From Weissella oryzae SG25 (GTDB lineage: Bacteria; Bacillota; Bacilli; Lactobacillales; Lactobacillaceae), in assembly GCF_000691805.2 (NCBI RefSeq), contig NZ_DF820487.1, positions 95,888 to 159,887 on the forward strand: a DNA stretch of 64,000 bases, given 5' to 3'. Made by a program: the position numbers and the translations under genes. The notes under the pieces were generated by a model. It had not been told where the DNA came from, ran no database searches, and was given only the letters and a program-made list of their open reading frames with translations. Shown here one piece after another: positions 1 through 8,758 of the stretch (position 1 is the stretch's first letter; each line of letters begins with the position of its first letter).

Positions 1-2497
1 TGAAGAGACTGATTTATTTTTTGATGAGGATGCAAGTAGTACAGAAGCGCCCTTTATTGCTGGTCAAGTGCAGACGATTATGTTTGCAGCACAAGACAGT
101 TTCTATAAAGTTTTGCGGGTGCAGGTAACCGATCAAAATATTGATTATGAAGAAGAAGAGATTGTTGTGACAGGCTCTTTTGGTGATATTCAATTGGGTG
201 CTGGTTATCAATTTACCGGCCGGGTGACTAATCATGCACGCTATGGCATTCAATTTACAGCTAGTAATTATACTAAGCAGAGTCCATCAACATCCTCTGG
301 CCTAGTAAATTATCTGGCAGGAGAGCATTTTAAAGGCATCGGTAAAGCAACTGCTAGTAAGATTGTTGATGCCTTAGGGGTTGAAGCCATTAATTTAATT
401 TTGGCCGATGAACATGTTTTAGATGACTTAGATTTATCAAGTAAAACTAAGGCCAGTTTGGTTGAACAATTAGCAAAGACGGATGGTATGGAGCGGGCGA
501 TTATTGCCCTTAATGATTATGGCTTTGGGTCGGCTTTAGCGAATCAAATTTATCAAAAGTACCAAAACCAAACTTTGGCTGTTTTAAAAGAAAATCCTTA
601 TCAATTAATCTTTGATATTGAAGGCGTTTCCTTTACCCGAATTGACCAATTGGCTCAACAGCAAGGTATGGATCCACTTGATGGGCGCCGGATTCAAGCT
701 GGGACGGTTGCAGCTTTGAATGAGGTGACCTTTGGGGCTGGCGATAGCTATGTTGAAGTGGATGAGTTGCTTTCAGCAGTGCAAAGACTCTTAGAACGTA
801 GCCAAAATACTGCAATTAACCAGGCTTTGATTGAACGGGCAATCCTATCTTTAACCACGGATGGAATTATCATTGCGGAAGATAACCGACTTTATATGCA
901 GACAATCTATAATGCTGAGGTTGCAATTGCGGAAAAAATGGTGACTTTAACCAAACGTAAATTTGGGGCTTTTAAGCGAGCTGATGTTTTGCATGAGCTT
1001 AAGCAGATTGAAGAAGAGAATGATTTTGCTTATGATGAAGCGCAAGAAGACGCAATTGTTGCGGCTCTAACGGCGAATCTTTTCATCTTAACTGGTGGGC
1101 CAGGAACGGGTAAGACCACGATTGTAAATGGGATTGTCAAAGTTTACCGACGGTTATTACAAAAAGAGGGCTTAAAGACTGATGAGCTTGATCAAGCAAT
1201 TGCCCTAGCTGCGCCAACTGGGCGGGCTGCTAAACGTTTATCCGAAGCAACAAAGATGCCGGCATCGACGATTCACCGGCTTTTAGGAATTACCGGGCGG
1301 GAAAATAATGCCGATTTAGAACTAGAAAGTTTAAGCAGTCGATTGTTAGTTGTAGATGAAATGTCCATGGTCGATACAGAGTTGTTTGCACTACTCTTAT
1401 CGGCGCTACCAGCTGGTATGCAGATTATTTTAGTTGGTGATAAGGATCAGCTACCATCAGTTGGCCCTGGTCGTGTTTTCTTTGATCTGTTAGCAACAGG
1501 GTTGTTAAATTACCGTGAGTTAGAATTAATTCATCGACAAGCACAAGGTTCAACGATTATTGAGCTTGCTTCTGCCGTTAAGTCAGGGCAGTTGCCGGCT
1601 GATTTCACGGCTCAACGAGCTGACCGATCCTTTTTCAGAGCAACGATGCAAACAGTACCAAAACTAGTTGCAAAAGTTGCTGAATCATGGCGCGATAAAG
1701 GCAATTCGGTCGCTGATATGCAGATTTTAGCGCCGATGTATAAGTCATCTGCCGGGGTGCATAATTTAAATCAAATTGCGCAAGATATTTTTAATCCGGT
1801 AACGCCTAAAAAGCGTGAAATTAAGTTAAAATATGGTGATTTAAGTTTTGCCTTCCGTGTGGGTGATAAAGTAATGCAGACAGCTAATGACCCAGAACAT
1901 AATGTTTTCAATGGGGATATTGGCTATATTGCTAGTATTTTATATGCAAAGGACCCAGTTAATACCGACAAGGTTGATATGATAACGGTTGATTTTGATG
2001 CCGGTGAAGTTACTTATGTGCGCCAAGATTTTAACCAATTAACTTTAGCTTATGCAACAACTATTCATAAGGCGCAAGGAGCAGAATTTAAATTAGTAAT
2101 TTTACCTTTGGTGAATTATTTTAGTCGGATGCTCCAACGCAATTTACTTTATACCGGTTTGACTAGAGCATCATCATCTTTAGTGTTAATTGGTGAGGAG
2201 GCTGCTTTCATACGAGCCACAACTAATGAAGGAATTAACCGGAAAACGACCTTACAAGAACGAATAAAGCAGGTGCAGGCGGGCAAACCACTTTTGGGTA
2301 AAGCCGAGAGTAATATAGCTAAACCGCAAGTAGCTAAGGAGCGTCAAGCAGAGGCAATTGAGGAAAATACAGCAGAACAAAAGATCGTAACACCTGATTT
2401 GAGTGAGCATTATTTAACAAAGGTTTTAATTGATGCAGAGCAAATTGACCCCAATATTGGTATGAGCGATTTAAGTCCCGCTAGTTTTGCGAATTAA
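1..2497 (+). CDS. recD2: RecD2-type ATP-dependent DNA helicase, 5' end cut off
   Basis: Superfamily 1B 5'-3' helicase of the RecD2 (YrrC) family, the stand-alone RecD of Firmicutes, acting in repair and replication-fork maintenance. The frame is open from base 2 with no start codon in the window, so the first few codons lie to the left; 831 residues are visible. The N-terminal OB-like region and helix-hairpin-helix repeats come first, then Walker A GGPGTGKTT near visible residue 365, Walker B VVDEMSMVD about 85 residues later, GDKDQLPSVGPGRVF, and the C-terminal UvrD-like motifs TIHKAQGAEF and YTGLTRA. Family assignment is firm; the cellular role is known from other bacteria, not from this sequence. 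Confidence 0.95.
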   Translation, partial: EETDLFFDEDASSTEAPFIAGQVQTIMFAAQDSFYKVLRVQVTDQNIDYEEEEIVVTGSFGDIQLGAGYQFTGRVTNHARYGIQFTASNYTKQSPSTSSGLVNYLAGEHFKGIGKATASKIVDALGVEAINLILADEHVLDDLDLSSKTKASLVEQLAKTDGMERAIIALNDYGFGSALANQIYQKYQNQTLAVLKENPYQLIFDIEGVSFTRIDQLAQQQGMDPLDGRRIQAGTVAALNEVTFGAGDSYVEVDELLSAVQRLLERSQNTAINQALIERAILSLTTDGIIIAEDNRLYMQTIYNAEVAIAEKMVTLTKRKFGAFKRADVLHELKQIEEENDFAYDEAQEDAIVAALTANLFILTGGPGTGKTTIVNGIVKVYRRLLQKEGLKTDELDQAIALAAPTGRAAKRLSEATKMPASTIHRLLGITGRENNADLELESLSSRLLVVDEMSMVDTELFALLLSALPAGMQIILVGDKDQLPSVGPGRVFFDLLATGLLNYRELELIHRQAQGSTIIELASAVKSGQLPADFTAQRADRSFFRATMQTVPKLVAKVAESWRDKGNSVADMQILAPMYKSSAGVHNLNQIAQDIFNPVTPKKREIKLKYGDLSFAFRVGDKVMQTANDPEHNVFNGDIGYIASILYAKDPVNTDKVDMITVDFDAGEVTYVRQDFNQLTLAYATTIHKAQGAEFKLVILPLVNYFSRMLQRNLLYTGLTRASSSLVLIGEEAAFIRATTNEGINRKTTLQERIKQVQAGKPLLGKAESNIAKPQVAKERQAEAIEENTAEQKIVTPDLSEHYLTKVLIDAEQIDPNIGMSDLSPASFAN

Positions 2498-2498
2498 T

Positions 2499-2528
2499 TT
2501 GTCAAAGCTAAATTAAATATGCTAAAAT
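2499..2528 (+). promoter_or_regulatory. promoter of yebC
   Basis: TTGTCA and TAAAAT are 18 bp apart, and a TG one base before the -10 makes it an extended -10. The same TGCTAAAAT core precedes ackA, asp23 and plsX in this window. Confidence 0.6.
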
Positions 2529-2564
2529 AAAGCGTTATAATTCGATTGAAAAGGGGTTTCTGAC

Positions 2565-3287
2565 ATGTCAGGACACAGTAAGTGGCATAATATTCAAGGA
2601 CGTAAAAACGCCCAAGATGCAAAGCGTGGAAAGATTTTCCAAAAGTTATCACGTGATTTGTATACAGTAGCAAAGTCTGGTGGTGCAGATCCAGATTCAA
2701 ACGCAGCTTTGCGTTTGGTTTTGGATAAGGCAAAGGCTGCCAACATGCCAAAAGACAACATCCAACGTGCTTTGAACAAGGCAACTGGTGTTGGTGGCGC
2801 AAACTATCAAGAGTTTACTTATGAAGGTTATGGACCAGCTGGTGTCGGTGTTGTCGTAGAAGTTTTGACAGACAATACAAACCGTACAGCTGCCGCCGTC
2901 CGTTCTGCTTTCAAGCACTTCGGCGGTGAGCTTGGAACTACTGGCTCAGTGGCGTTCCAATTTGACCGTAAAGGTTATATGGAAATTGATCGGCCAGAAG
3001 ATTCTGATTTCGATGAAGATGAAGTTATGATGGCTGCGTTAGAGGCCGGTGCTGATGACGTTAAGGCCTTTGATGACCAATTTGAAATCTATACAGATCC
3101 AAAAGAGTTCCCTGCAGTCCGTAAGGCTTTGGAAGAAGCTGGCTATGAATTGCAAAATGATGAAGTAACTTTGGTTGCTCAAAATCCACTTGAAGTACCA
3201 GAAGATAAGCAAGAGTCACTTGCCCGCCTAGTTGATGAACTAGAAGAGCATGATGATGTGCAAGCGGTCTTTACAACTGCTGAGTAG
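2565..3287 (+). CDS. yebC: YebC/PmpR family (TACO1-like) regulator
   Basis: 240 residues, the usual size of the YebC family, beginning [20 protein letters not shown], the family signature. Members bind DNA as transcriptional regulators or act on translating ribosomes at proline stretches; which applies here cannot be read from sequence. It is monocistronic: an extended -10 promoter stands in the 67-bp gap after recD2 and a strong terminator follows. The acidic C-terminal third (many Asp/Glu) is typical of the family. Confidence 0.93.
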   Translation: MSGHSKWHNIQGRKNAQDAKRGKIFQKLSRDLYTVAKSGGADPDSNAALRLVLDKAKAANMPKDNIQRALNKATGVGGANYQEFTYEGYGPAGVGVVVEVLTDNTNRTAAAVRSAFKHFGGELGTTGSVAFQFDRKGYMEIDRPEDSDFDEDEVMMAALEAGADDVKAFDDQFEIYTDPKEFPAVRKALEEAGYELQNDEVTLVAQNPLEVPEDKQESLARLVDELEEHDDVQAVFTTAE

Positions 3288-3300
3288 TGGCAATTAAATA

Positions 3301-3336
3301 AAAAGCTCAGGTATTAGCCTGAGCTTTTTATTTTGG
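3301..3336 (+). terminator. intrinsic terminator of yebC
   Basis: An 11-bp perfect stem (AAAAGCTCAGG with CCTGAGCTTTT) has a 6-base loop and is followed by T residues. Confidence 0.9.
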
Positions 3337-3361
3337 AAATATGAATGGATTTTAAAAAATC

Positions 3362-3390
3362 TTGACATCTACTATAGATAGGCATATTGT
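3362..3390 (+). promoter_or_regulatory. promoter of the purine permease leader
   Basis: TTGACA and TATTGT are spaced by 17 bp. Transcription from here would give a 5' leader of about 155 bases before the permease start. Confidence 0.7.
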
Positions 3391-3396
3391 TAGTAG

Positions 3397-3540
3397 AACA
3401 AATTCATATTGAGTCGTTAACGTGTTTTGCCACAGACTCGGAAAAAGGGAATCCCATTTGGGCTTGCTAGTGTCTTTTAGCATAGGTGGATTCTTTTATA
3501 TTTTCAGTCGTGGCAGAATATGTCACGACTGATTTTTTTA
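3397..3540 (+). promoter_or_regulatory. structured leader with attenuator, possible riboswitch of unrecognised class
   Basis: The leader holds GAGTC (3411-3415) pairing with GACTC (3435-3439), a larger arm closed by GAATCC (3449-3454) and GGATTC (3488-3493) with a GCTA/TAGC hairpin inside it, and then an intrinsic terminator: CAGTCGTG (3505-3512) with CACGACTG (3524-3531) followed by seven T. CCACAGACT (3430-3438) can instead pair with AGTCGTGG (3506-3513) with a one-base bulge, which would break the terminator. This is the layout of a transcription-attenuating riboswitch. The conserved core of the purine riboswitch is not present, and I could not match ykkC, preQ1 or PyrR-type leaders. Confidence 0.65.
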
Positions 3541-3551
3541 GGAGATCAATT

Positions 3552-5012
3552 GTGTTAGAGCATTTTTTCAAGTTGTCTGAAAATAAGACAAACGTTCGAA
3601 CTGAAGTGATTGCGGGAATTACAACTTTCGTAGCAATGGCTTATATTATTTTTCTGAATCCGGCAGTTTTGTCATTGACGGGTATGCCTAGCCAAGGTGT
3701 ATTTTTAGCGACAATCTTGACTGCAGTGACTGGTACTTTGATTACAGGTTTGTTTGCAAATCTACCATATGCTTTAGCACCTTCTTTGGGGATGCAAGCG
3801 ATGTTTACCTATACCATTGTTTTTGGAATGGGTTTCACTTGGCGACAGGCGTTAGGCATGGTTTTCTTGGTCGGCTTTGTTGATGTAATCATAACTTTGA
3901 CTAAGGTTCGAGCAATGATTGTTAAGGGGATTCCAGATCAGTTGAAGCATGCGATTGCCGCTGGAATTGGTTTGTTTATTTCTTATATTGGGTTAAACAA
4001 TGCTGGCTTTTTAAACTTCAATATTGATGCTAGCAACATCCTATCAATTAATAATGTTGCTTTCCATGGCCAGAAAATTCACGATTCAATTAGTAGTGTC
4101 GTTTCAGGTTCTGGAACAACGCCAATGATTGCAGTCTTTAATACTCCAGGAGTGCTATTGGCATTAATTGGGTTAATCATTCTAGTTTTGCTAGTTATTA
4201 CTAATGTACCGGGTGCATTTATTATTTCCGTGATTGTGACGACTTTAATTGGTATCCCAATGGGTGTGACAAATACACACATTGAAGGTCTAGCAGCTTT
4301 TGGAACAACATTTAAAGACTTCGGGTCAATTTTCGGGCAAGCATTGGGAAGTCAAGGGCTTTGGTCAATGTTTGATAGTCCAACGCATATCTTAGTCGTG
4401 ATTCTAACGGTCTTCTCAATGGGCTTGTCTGGTTTGTTTGATGCAATTGGTACTTTTATTGGTACTGGATTATCAACTGGCATTTTTTCAGCAGCCGACC
4501 AAAAGGAGTTTTATGAAGGTAAAGGCTTTAAGTCAAAAATGGATCGAGGCCTTGTTGCGGATACCTTTGCAACGATGTTTGCTGGAATTTTTGGTACCTC
4601 TAATACAACGACTTTTATCGAAGCAGCTTCTGGGATTAAGGCTGGTGGTCGAACTGGTTTGACTTCTGTAGTGGTAGCATTTGGTTTCATAATTTCAATT
4701 ATCTTTGCACCTTTTGTTAATGTGATTCCAGGAGCTGCAACAGCACCAATCTTGGTGGTTGTTGGAATTATGATGATGAATGAATTTAAACTAATTGATT
4801 GGAACGATATTGAGATTGCGGTGCCAGCATTCTTTACGGCTGCATTCATGGCTTTCTCATACTCAATTTCTTATGGAATTGCGGCCGGTTTCATTTTCTA
4901 CATCTTGGTCAAGGCAGTCCGACGTAAGTTTAATGAGATTAGCCCAATTTTGTGGGTAATTACAGCCTTGTTCTTACTTAATTTTATTGTTTTAGCTTTG
5001 AATACAAAGTAA
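3552..5012 (+). CDS. NCS2/AzgA-type purine permease (PbuG/PbuO-like)
   Basis: 486-residue polytopic membrane protein of the nucleobase-cation symporter 2 superfamily, AzgA-like branch, which imports adenine, guanine or hypoxanthine. The N-terminus reads ENKTNVRTEVIAGITTFVAM and MAYIIFLNPAVLS follows; GTSNTTTFIEAASGIKAGGRTG in the second half contains the substrate-site segment of the family. About twelve hydrophobic segments are visible. I chose the GTG at 3552 because GGAGA lies 6 bases upstream and family proteins start just before the ENxTxVRTE segment; the frame is open further upstream (ATG at 3486), but that start lies inside the leader. Expression is probably controlled by the attenuator just upstream. 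Which purine is carried cannot be told. Confidence 0.92.
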   Translation: MLEHFFKLSENKTNVRTEVIAGITTFVAMAYIIFLNPAVLSLTGMPSQGVFLATILTAVTGTLITGLFANLPYALAPSLGMQAMFTYTIVFGMGFTWRQALGMVFLVGFVDVIITLTKVRAMIVKGIPDQLKHAIAAGIGLFISYIGLNNAGFLNFNIDASNILSINNVAFHGQKIHDSISSVVSGSGTTPMIAVFNTPGVLLALIGLIILVLLVITNVPGAFIISVIVTTLIGIPMGVTNTHIEGLAAFGTTFKDFGSIFGQALGSQGLWSMFDSPTHILVVILTVFSMGLSGLFDAIGTFIGTGLSTGIFSAADQKEFYEGKGFKSKMDRGLVADTFATMFAGIFGTSNTTTFIEAASGIKAGGRTGLTSVVVAFGFIISIIFAPFVNVIPGAATAPILVVVGIMMMNEFKLIDWNDIEIAVPAFFTAAFMAFSYSISYGIAAGFIFYILVKAVRRKFNEISPILWVITALFLLNFIVLALNTK

Positions 5013-5043
5013 GACAAAATTTGTGTGACTTCGTGATAAAACT

Positions 5044-5080
5044 AAAAAGTACCAGCAAAATTTTTGCTGGTACTTTTTTT
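5044..5080 (+). terminator. intrinsic terminator of the purine permease
   Basis: A 17-bp perfect stem centred on CAGCAAAA/TTTTTGCTG is followed by a T run. Confidence 0.9.
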
Positions 5081-5133
5081 AGCCTTATGGAAGCTGGTGC
5101 GCCTCTTATTATTTTGAGGAGGTAGCAACTTAT

Positions 5134-6048
5134 ATGGAGATTAGCCAAATTTTTACGGAGTACCAGCAAAAGGCATGCCAATTAAAAAGTAGCGATTTAT
5201 ATTTTTTTCCAGGAAAGGACCATTATCGAGTAATCATATTAAGTCAGTCTAATTATATAGAATGTGATCAACTAAGTTTGCCTTTGGGTCAGCAGCTAAT
5301 TCAATATATCAAATATCAAGCTGAAATGGATATTACTGATTGTCGACGGCCACAAGTTGGTAGTTGGCAGCTGGGTTTTCAAGGCCAGACAATTACGCTA
5401 CGTGTTGCTAGTGTGGCAACCGTCAGTGGTTTGGAAAGTTTGGTCGTTAGGTTTTTATATCCACTTTCGATGTTGAATTTACATTTTGAGCAACAATATC
5501 GTTTTAAGCGCCTTACCAATAGTTTAGCTATCAAGCAGGGGCTTATTTTGTTAGCTGGCCAAATGGGCTGTGGTAAAACGTCTACGCTACATGCAGCATT
5601 AGCTGATTTACCAAGTCATAAAGTTGTAGTGACAATTGAAGAACCGGTTGAAATTTTTAATGCAAATTATCTACAGTTTGAGGTAAATCCACCAGCTCAT
5701 TTAGATTATGCAGATTTGTTAATGATTGCATTACGACTACGAGCAAATGTAATTGTTATTGGTGAAATTAGAGATAGTAAGACGGCAAGTTTAGCGATAG
5801 AAGCCGCTCTATCTGGACATTTAGTGTTAAGCACGATTCATGCACGATCAACTCGAGGATGTTGGCTACGGATGCTTGATTTAGAGGTTACAGAGCCTTT
5901 ACTTAAAGAGGCAGTTGTAGGTTTAGCATATCAAAAATTATTGGTCAAAGCTGATGGAAGATTAAGTGCAGATTTAGATTATGCAACCGGAGGAGTATTG
6001 ATTAAATTATTGGAACAAAAGAAGGAATTTACGGATGATATTTTTTAA
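5134..6048 (+). CDS. comGA: ComGA competence pseudopilus assembly ATPase
   Basis: Type II/IV secretion ATPase that powers assembly of the DNA-uptake pseudopilus at the membrane. 304 residues, as usual for LAB ComGA. Walker A GQMGCGKTST lies near residue 141, the Asp box/Walker B region VIVIGEIRDSKTA near 205, and the His box LSTIHARST near 232. ATG 5134 follows a strong GAGGAGG. It opens a seven-gene operon in which every gene overlaps the next. The 54-bp gap after the permease terminator shows no TACGAATA cin-box of the streptococcal/lactococcal ComX type, so the controlling sigma factor or promoter is not clear. Confidence 0.95.
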   Translation: MEISQIFTEYQQKACQLKSSDLYFFPGKDHYRVIILSQSNYIECDQLSLPLGQQLIQYIKYQAEMDITDCRRPQVGSWQLGFQGQTITLRVASVATVSGLESLVVRFLYPLSMLNLHFEQQYRFKRLTNSLAIKQGLILLAGQMGCGKTSTLHAALADLPSHKVVVTIEEPVEIFNANYLQFEVNPPAHLDYADLLMIALRLRANVIVIGEIRDSKTASLAIEAALSGHLVLSTIHARSTRGCWLRMLDLEVTEPLLKEAVVGLAYQKLLVKADGRLSADLDYATGGVLIKLLEQKKEFTDDIF

Positions 6049-7039
6049 GACAAAGCGGTGGTCAAGGAAAAAACAAGCCATTTTCTTCAAACAACTCGGT
6101 CAATTAATCAAGGCTGGTTATAGCTTAAATCGAGCTCTAATTTTGCTTTCAGTTATTCTAAATAAAGAGTGCACTGTTATTATAACGATGCAAAAACAGT
6201 TACAAGATACGGCTAATTTACCAGAGATTCTAAAACCGTATGTGCATAGGTCAATTGTTAGGGAATTAAGCTTTGTTAATCTACATGGTAATCTCACAGG
6301 TTACTTAACCGAGTTAGGTGAGCGAATTGATCGGCAAGTTCGTCAGGAAAATCGCTTGCGACAGTTAATGTATTATCCAGTTTTTTTAATAGTGATAACA
6401 TTAATAATTGCTTGTTTTTTTGCTATGTATCTTTTACCGTTATTGGATATTAGCGAGACGTTTAGTGGGTTAAACATCCTGATAAAAGTATTATATTTAA
6501 CAGTGGTCATATTTGGAATAGTAATTTATGGATACAAGGTTAAGTTTGCCCGACTTTCTAAGTTGACCCAGTTAAAGTGGTTGTTAAAATTACCATATTT
6601 TGGTCAATTACTACGATTGTATTTTTCTAATCGTGTGGCATTACATCTAGCGCTACTTTTTGAAAACGGGGTGGGGTTAATCCAGATTATTGAATATTGT
6701 CGTAAGTGTGAAGACAATCCATTATTGATGGAGAGCGCACAGTTAGCAAGTTTAGAATTACAAAAAGGTGATTCGCTAGTGACTCTACTGACGAACAGTC
6801 AATTATTTTCACCGCAGCTAGCTCATATATTCCAGCAAGGCAAACGTCAAAATGAAATCGGTGAAGACTTATTGCGCATTGCACGTAATGATTTCACGCA
6901 TTTTGAACAAAAACTTAATCAACTTTTTGTACTAATTCAACCAACAATCTTTATCGTAGTTGCTGCGGTTATTGTCTGGTTATACATGATGTTATTAACA
7001 CCTATGTATGGGGAAATGGAGGCACTTCTTGCTAGTTAA
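6035..7039 (+). CDS. comGB: ComGB pseudopilus inner-membrane platform protein
   Basis: 334-residue GspF/PilC-family polytopic protein that anchors the ComGA ATPase. It shows a cytoplasmic N-terminal domain, a hydrophobic pair near residues 110-130 and 145-165, a second GspF domain, and a C-terminal hydrophobic segment (LIQPTIFIVVAAVIVWLYMM). Starts 14 bases before the comGA stop, so translation is probably coupled. Assignment rests on fold-level pattern and operon position. Confidence 0.92.
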   Translation: MIFFKTKRWSRKKQAIFFKQLGQLIKAGYSLNRALILLSVILNKECTVIITMQKQLQDTANLPEILKPYVHRSIVRELSFVNLHGNLTGYLTELGERIDRQVRQENRLRQLMYYPVFLIVITLIIACFFAMYLLPLLDISETFSGLNILIKVLYLTVVIFGIVIYGYKVKFARLSKLTQLKWLLKLPYFGQLLRLYFSNRVALHLALLFENGVGLIQIIEYCRKCEDNPLLMESAQLASLELQKGDSLVTLLTNSQLFSPQLAHIFQQGKRQNEIGEDLLRIARNDFTHFEQKLNQLFVLIQPTIFIVVAAVIVWLYMMLLTPMYGEMEALLAS

Positions 7040-7337
7040 AAGAAAAGCATTTACTTTAATTGAAGTTTTAACAACTTTATTTATTATTAGTCTCTTGCTG
7101 CTATTAATTTTGCCAAACCTTAATCGCGTCAGAATGCAAGCAGATAATAAACAGGCTCAGGCAATGGCTCAGCTGGTTCAGGGACAAATAGAATTATACC
7201 GTGATGAACATGGTGAAAAAGAAGTGACCTTAGAAAAACTACTACAGAATGAAAAATATCTAAATCAAGCACAAGGTCAAAGGGTCAAACAGTTAAATAT
7301 AAAGATTATTAATAATCAAGCAAAATATGAAGGCTAG
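7029..7337 (+). CDS. comGC: ComGC major competence pseudopilin
   Basis: 102-residue type IV-like prepilin, the main subunit of the uptake pseudopilus. The leader KRKA is followed by FTLIEVLTTLFIISLLLLLI, with cleavage expected after Ala as in streptococcal ComGC. I chose TTG 7029, because GGAGG (7018-7022) sits 6 bases upstream and it gives a normal short leader; an ATG at 7008 would give a 7-residue longer leader with no good ribosome site. Overlaps the comGB stop by 11 bases. Confidence 0.9.
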   Translation: MLVKRKAFTLIEVLTTLFIISLLLLLILPNLNRVRMQADNKQAQAMAQLVQGQIELYRDEHGEKEVTLEKLLQNEKYLNQAQGQRVKQLNIKIINNQAKYEG

Positions 7338-7719
7338 AGCAGGATTTCTACTGAGTGAAGCGATTTTGGTATTAGCAATTATTTTGAGTTTGGTCTTACT
7401 TGGGAGCAATCTTAGTAAACCAAGGGTTAAAAAAGATAGTTGGCTTAATTTTGAACAAAACTTTAGTTTAGCCTTTGATACGGCCATTGTTAGTAAGGCT
7501 ACGTTTTTAATTCAGCGGGTCGATTCTCAAACAATCAAGGTCAATGAGACTAATTTAGTCCTGCCAACTGGTTGGCAGCTTCAAAGTCCAAACTTGATGT
7601 TAGTTATGAGGCGCGATGGTTTAACTAGTCGACCGAAAACAGTCTATTTTATGAATCAACAGTTAAGGCAAAAGAAGTTAGTTTTCCAAATGGGGGCAGG
7701 TACATATGATTTTCGCTAA
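7327..7719 (+). CDS. comGD: ComGD minor pseudopilin
   Basis: 130 residues with a short basic leader ending in RAG, then FLLSEAILVLAIILSLVLLG, the prepilin cleavage and membrane segment. Third pseudopilin-type gene by position, overlapping comGC by 11 bases. Minor pseudopilins diverge quickly, so the name rests mainly on operon order. Confidence 0.85.
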   Translation: MKARAGFLLSEAILVLAIILSLVLLGSNLSKPRVKKDSWLNFEQNFSLAFDTAIVSKATFLIQRVDSQTIKVNETNLVLPTGWQLQSPNLMLVMRRDGLTSRPKTVYFMNQQLRQKKLVFQMGAGTYDFR

Positions 7720-7921
7720 GCGCCATGCTAGTACAATTTTTGAAAGCTTATTAGCTTTAAGTCTACTGACCTCACTAGCAATTATCGTGATGAGTCAAAT
7801 GAAATGTATGATACAAAGAGAAAACGATTTGCGAAAAGAAGTGTTTCTGGCTCAAAAAGCTGCACAGGTAGCATATGAAAGGTGGAACGGTGATCAAGAA
7901 AAAAGGGTTTTGCTTGATTGA
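7706..7921 (+). CDS. comGE: ComGE-like minor pseudopilin
   Basis: 71 residues, shorter than many ComGE proteins. The leader KRHAS precedes TIFESLLALSLLTSLAIIVM, with Glu at position 5 of the mature segment (TIFES) as in prepilins. Overlaps comGD by 14 bases and comGF by 47 bases. Name from position in the operon. Confidence 0.78.
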   Translation: MIFAKRHASTIFESLLALSLLTSLAIIVMSQMKCMIQRENDLRKEVFLAQKAAQVAYERWNGDQEKRVLLD

Positions 7922-8318
7922 GGCGCTAATTACTTTAATGATTTTTTCTTTTGTGGTTGTTGCTTTAAATGACTTTTATCGTTTACTAAATGAAGCTAAA
8001 CAACGCCAAATGATTTTACAAAAGAAAAGTCAAGTTCAGCAGATTTGCCAACGGCTCGAAAATTTATTTAGGGCGAGTCAACTAAAAGCGATAACATGGC
8101 AGTATTTAAGCTTTGCTAACAAAAGTTATGGGAACTGTCATTTACTATTAGCAAAGCGTAATTTGGTTGTTAAAACACAAGCGGGTGGTCAATTATTTAT
8201 TATGCGAAATATTGATACGCTAGAGATTCAAAGAGAAACGGTGGATAAGCAGAACCGTTTAAAATTAATCTTGCAGATTGATAAGAAAAAATATCAAGGT
8301 TTTATTTACTATGACTAG
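7875..8318 (+). CDS. comGF: ComGF minor pseudopilin component
   Basis: 147 residues; KKKG then FCLIEALITLMIFSFVVVAL is a canonical prepilin leader with Glu5, followed by a soluble C-terminal domain matching ComGF in length. ATG 7875 is given; GTG 7890 is a serious alternative since AAAGGTGG lies just before it and it gives the shorter leader MIKKKG. Deep overlap with comGE suggests tight coupling. Confidence 0.85.
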   Translation: MKGGTVIKKKGFCLIEALITLMIFSFVVVALNDFYRLLNEAKQRQMILQKKSQVQQICQRLENLFRASQLKAITWQYLSFANKSYGNCHLLLAKRNLVVKTQAGGQLFIMRNIDTLEIQRETVDKQNRLKLILQIDKKKYQGFIYYD

Positions 8319-8598
8319 GTCTGCTAGCATTCTTTTGGAAACGATTCTATATACGACAATAATTTTGACGCTTTTTGCAAGTTGGTTGACTTTTAGTCAA
8401 CAAAATCAGCGTGTACTCTGTAATCAAATTAATTACTATCTTTGCCGCGAAGATTTGTATTACCATTTGCGAAAAAATGAGGCACTTAAGCACGGGCTAT
8501 TGATTAAAAATGGCAAACGTGAAGTTTATTATCTTGGTCAAAATATATATCGTTTCAAAGGGCCTAGTTTTGACTTTAACTATGAAATACCATTTTAG
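8311..8598 (+). CDS. comGG: ComGG-like last pseudopilin gene
   Basis: 95 residues starting MTRSAS, then ILLETILYTTIILTLFASWL, a hydrophobic segment preceded by a short basic leader. It is the seventh gene of the comG operon and overlaps the comGF stop by 8 bases. I chose ATG 8311 over an upstream in-frame TTG (8278) that lies well inside comGF. No strong sequence signature; named by position. Confidence 0.7.
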   Translation: MTRSASILLETILYTTIILTLFASWLTFSQQNQRVLCNQINYYLCREDLYYHLRKNEALKHGLLIKNGKREVYYLGQNIYRFKGPSFDFNYEIPF

Positions 8599-8758
8599 GA
8601 AGGTAGTGATTTGGAGGATTGACAATAAGCGCAACATTTTGCGTTATAATGGAATGGCTATATTTATACAAAAACGAGTCAACTAGACGGTAAACGGATT
8701 AGTTTCGACAGTTTTGGCGGAAATTGAGCGCATTTAGCTATTAAATTTTGGAGATATT

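Noticed and set aside
3397..3540. Purine (guanine/adenine) riboswitch before the permease
   Set aside because: The conserved three-way junction and loop segments of that class are not found; reported as an unclassified attenuator instead.
4511..4849. 112-codon minus-strand frame opposite the purine permease
   Set aside because: Shadow of a well-supported membrane protein gene.
5081..5133. ComX cin-box for the comG operon
   Set aside because: No TACGAATA-like sequence in the short upstream gap.
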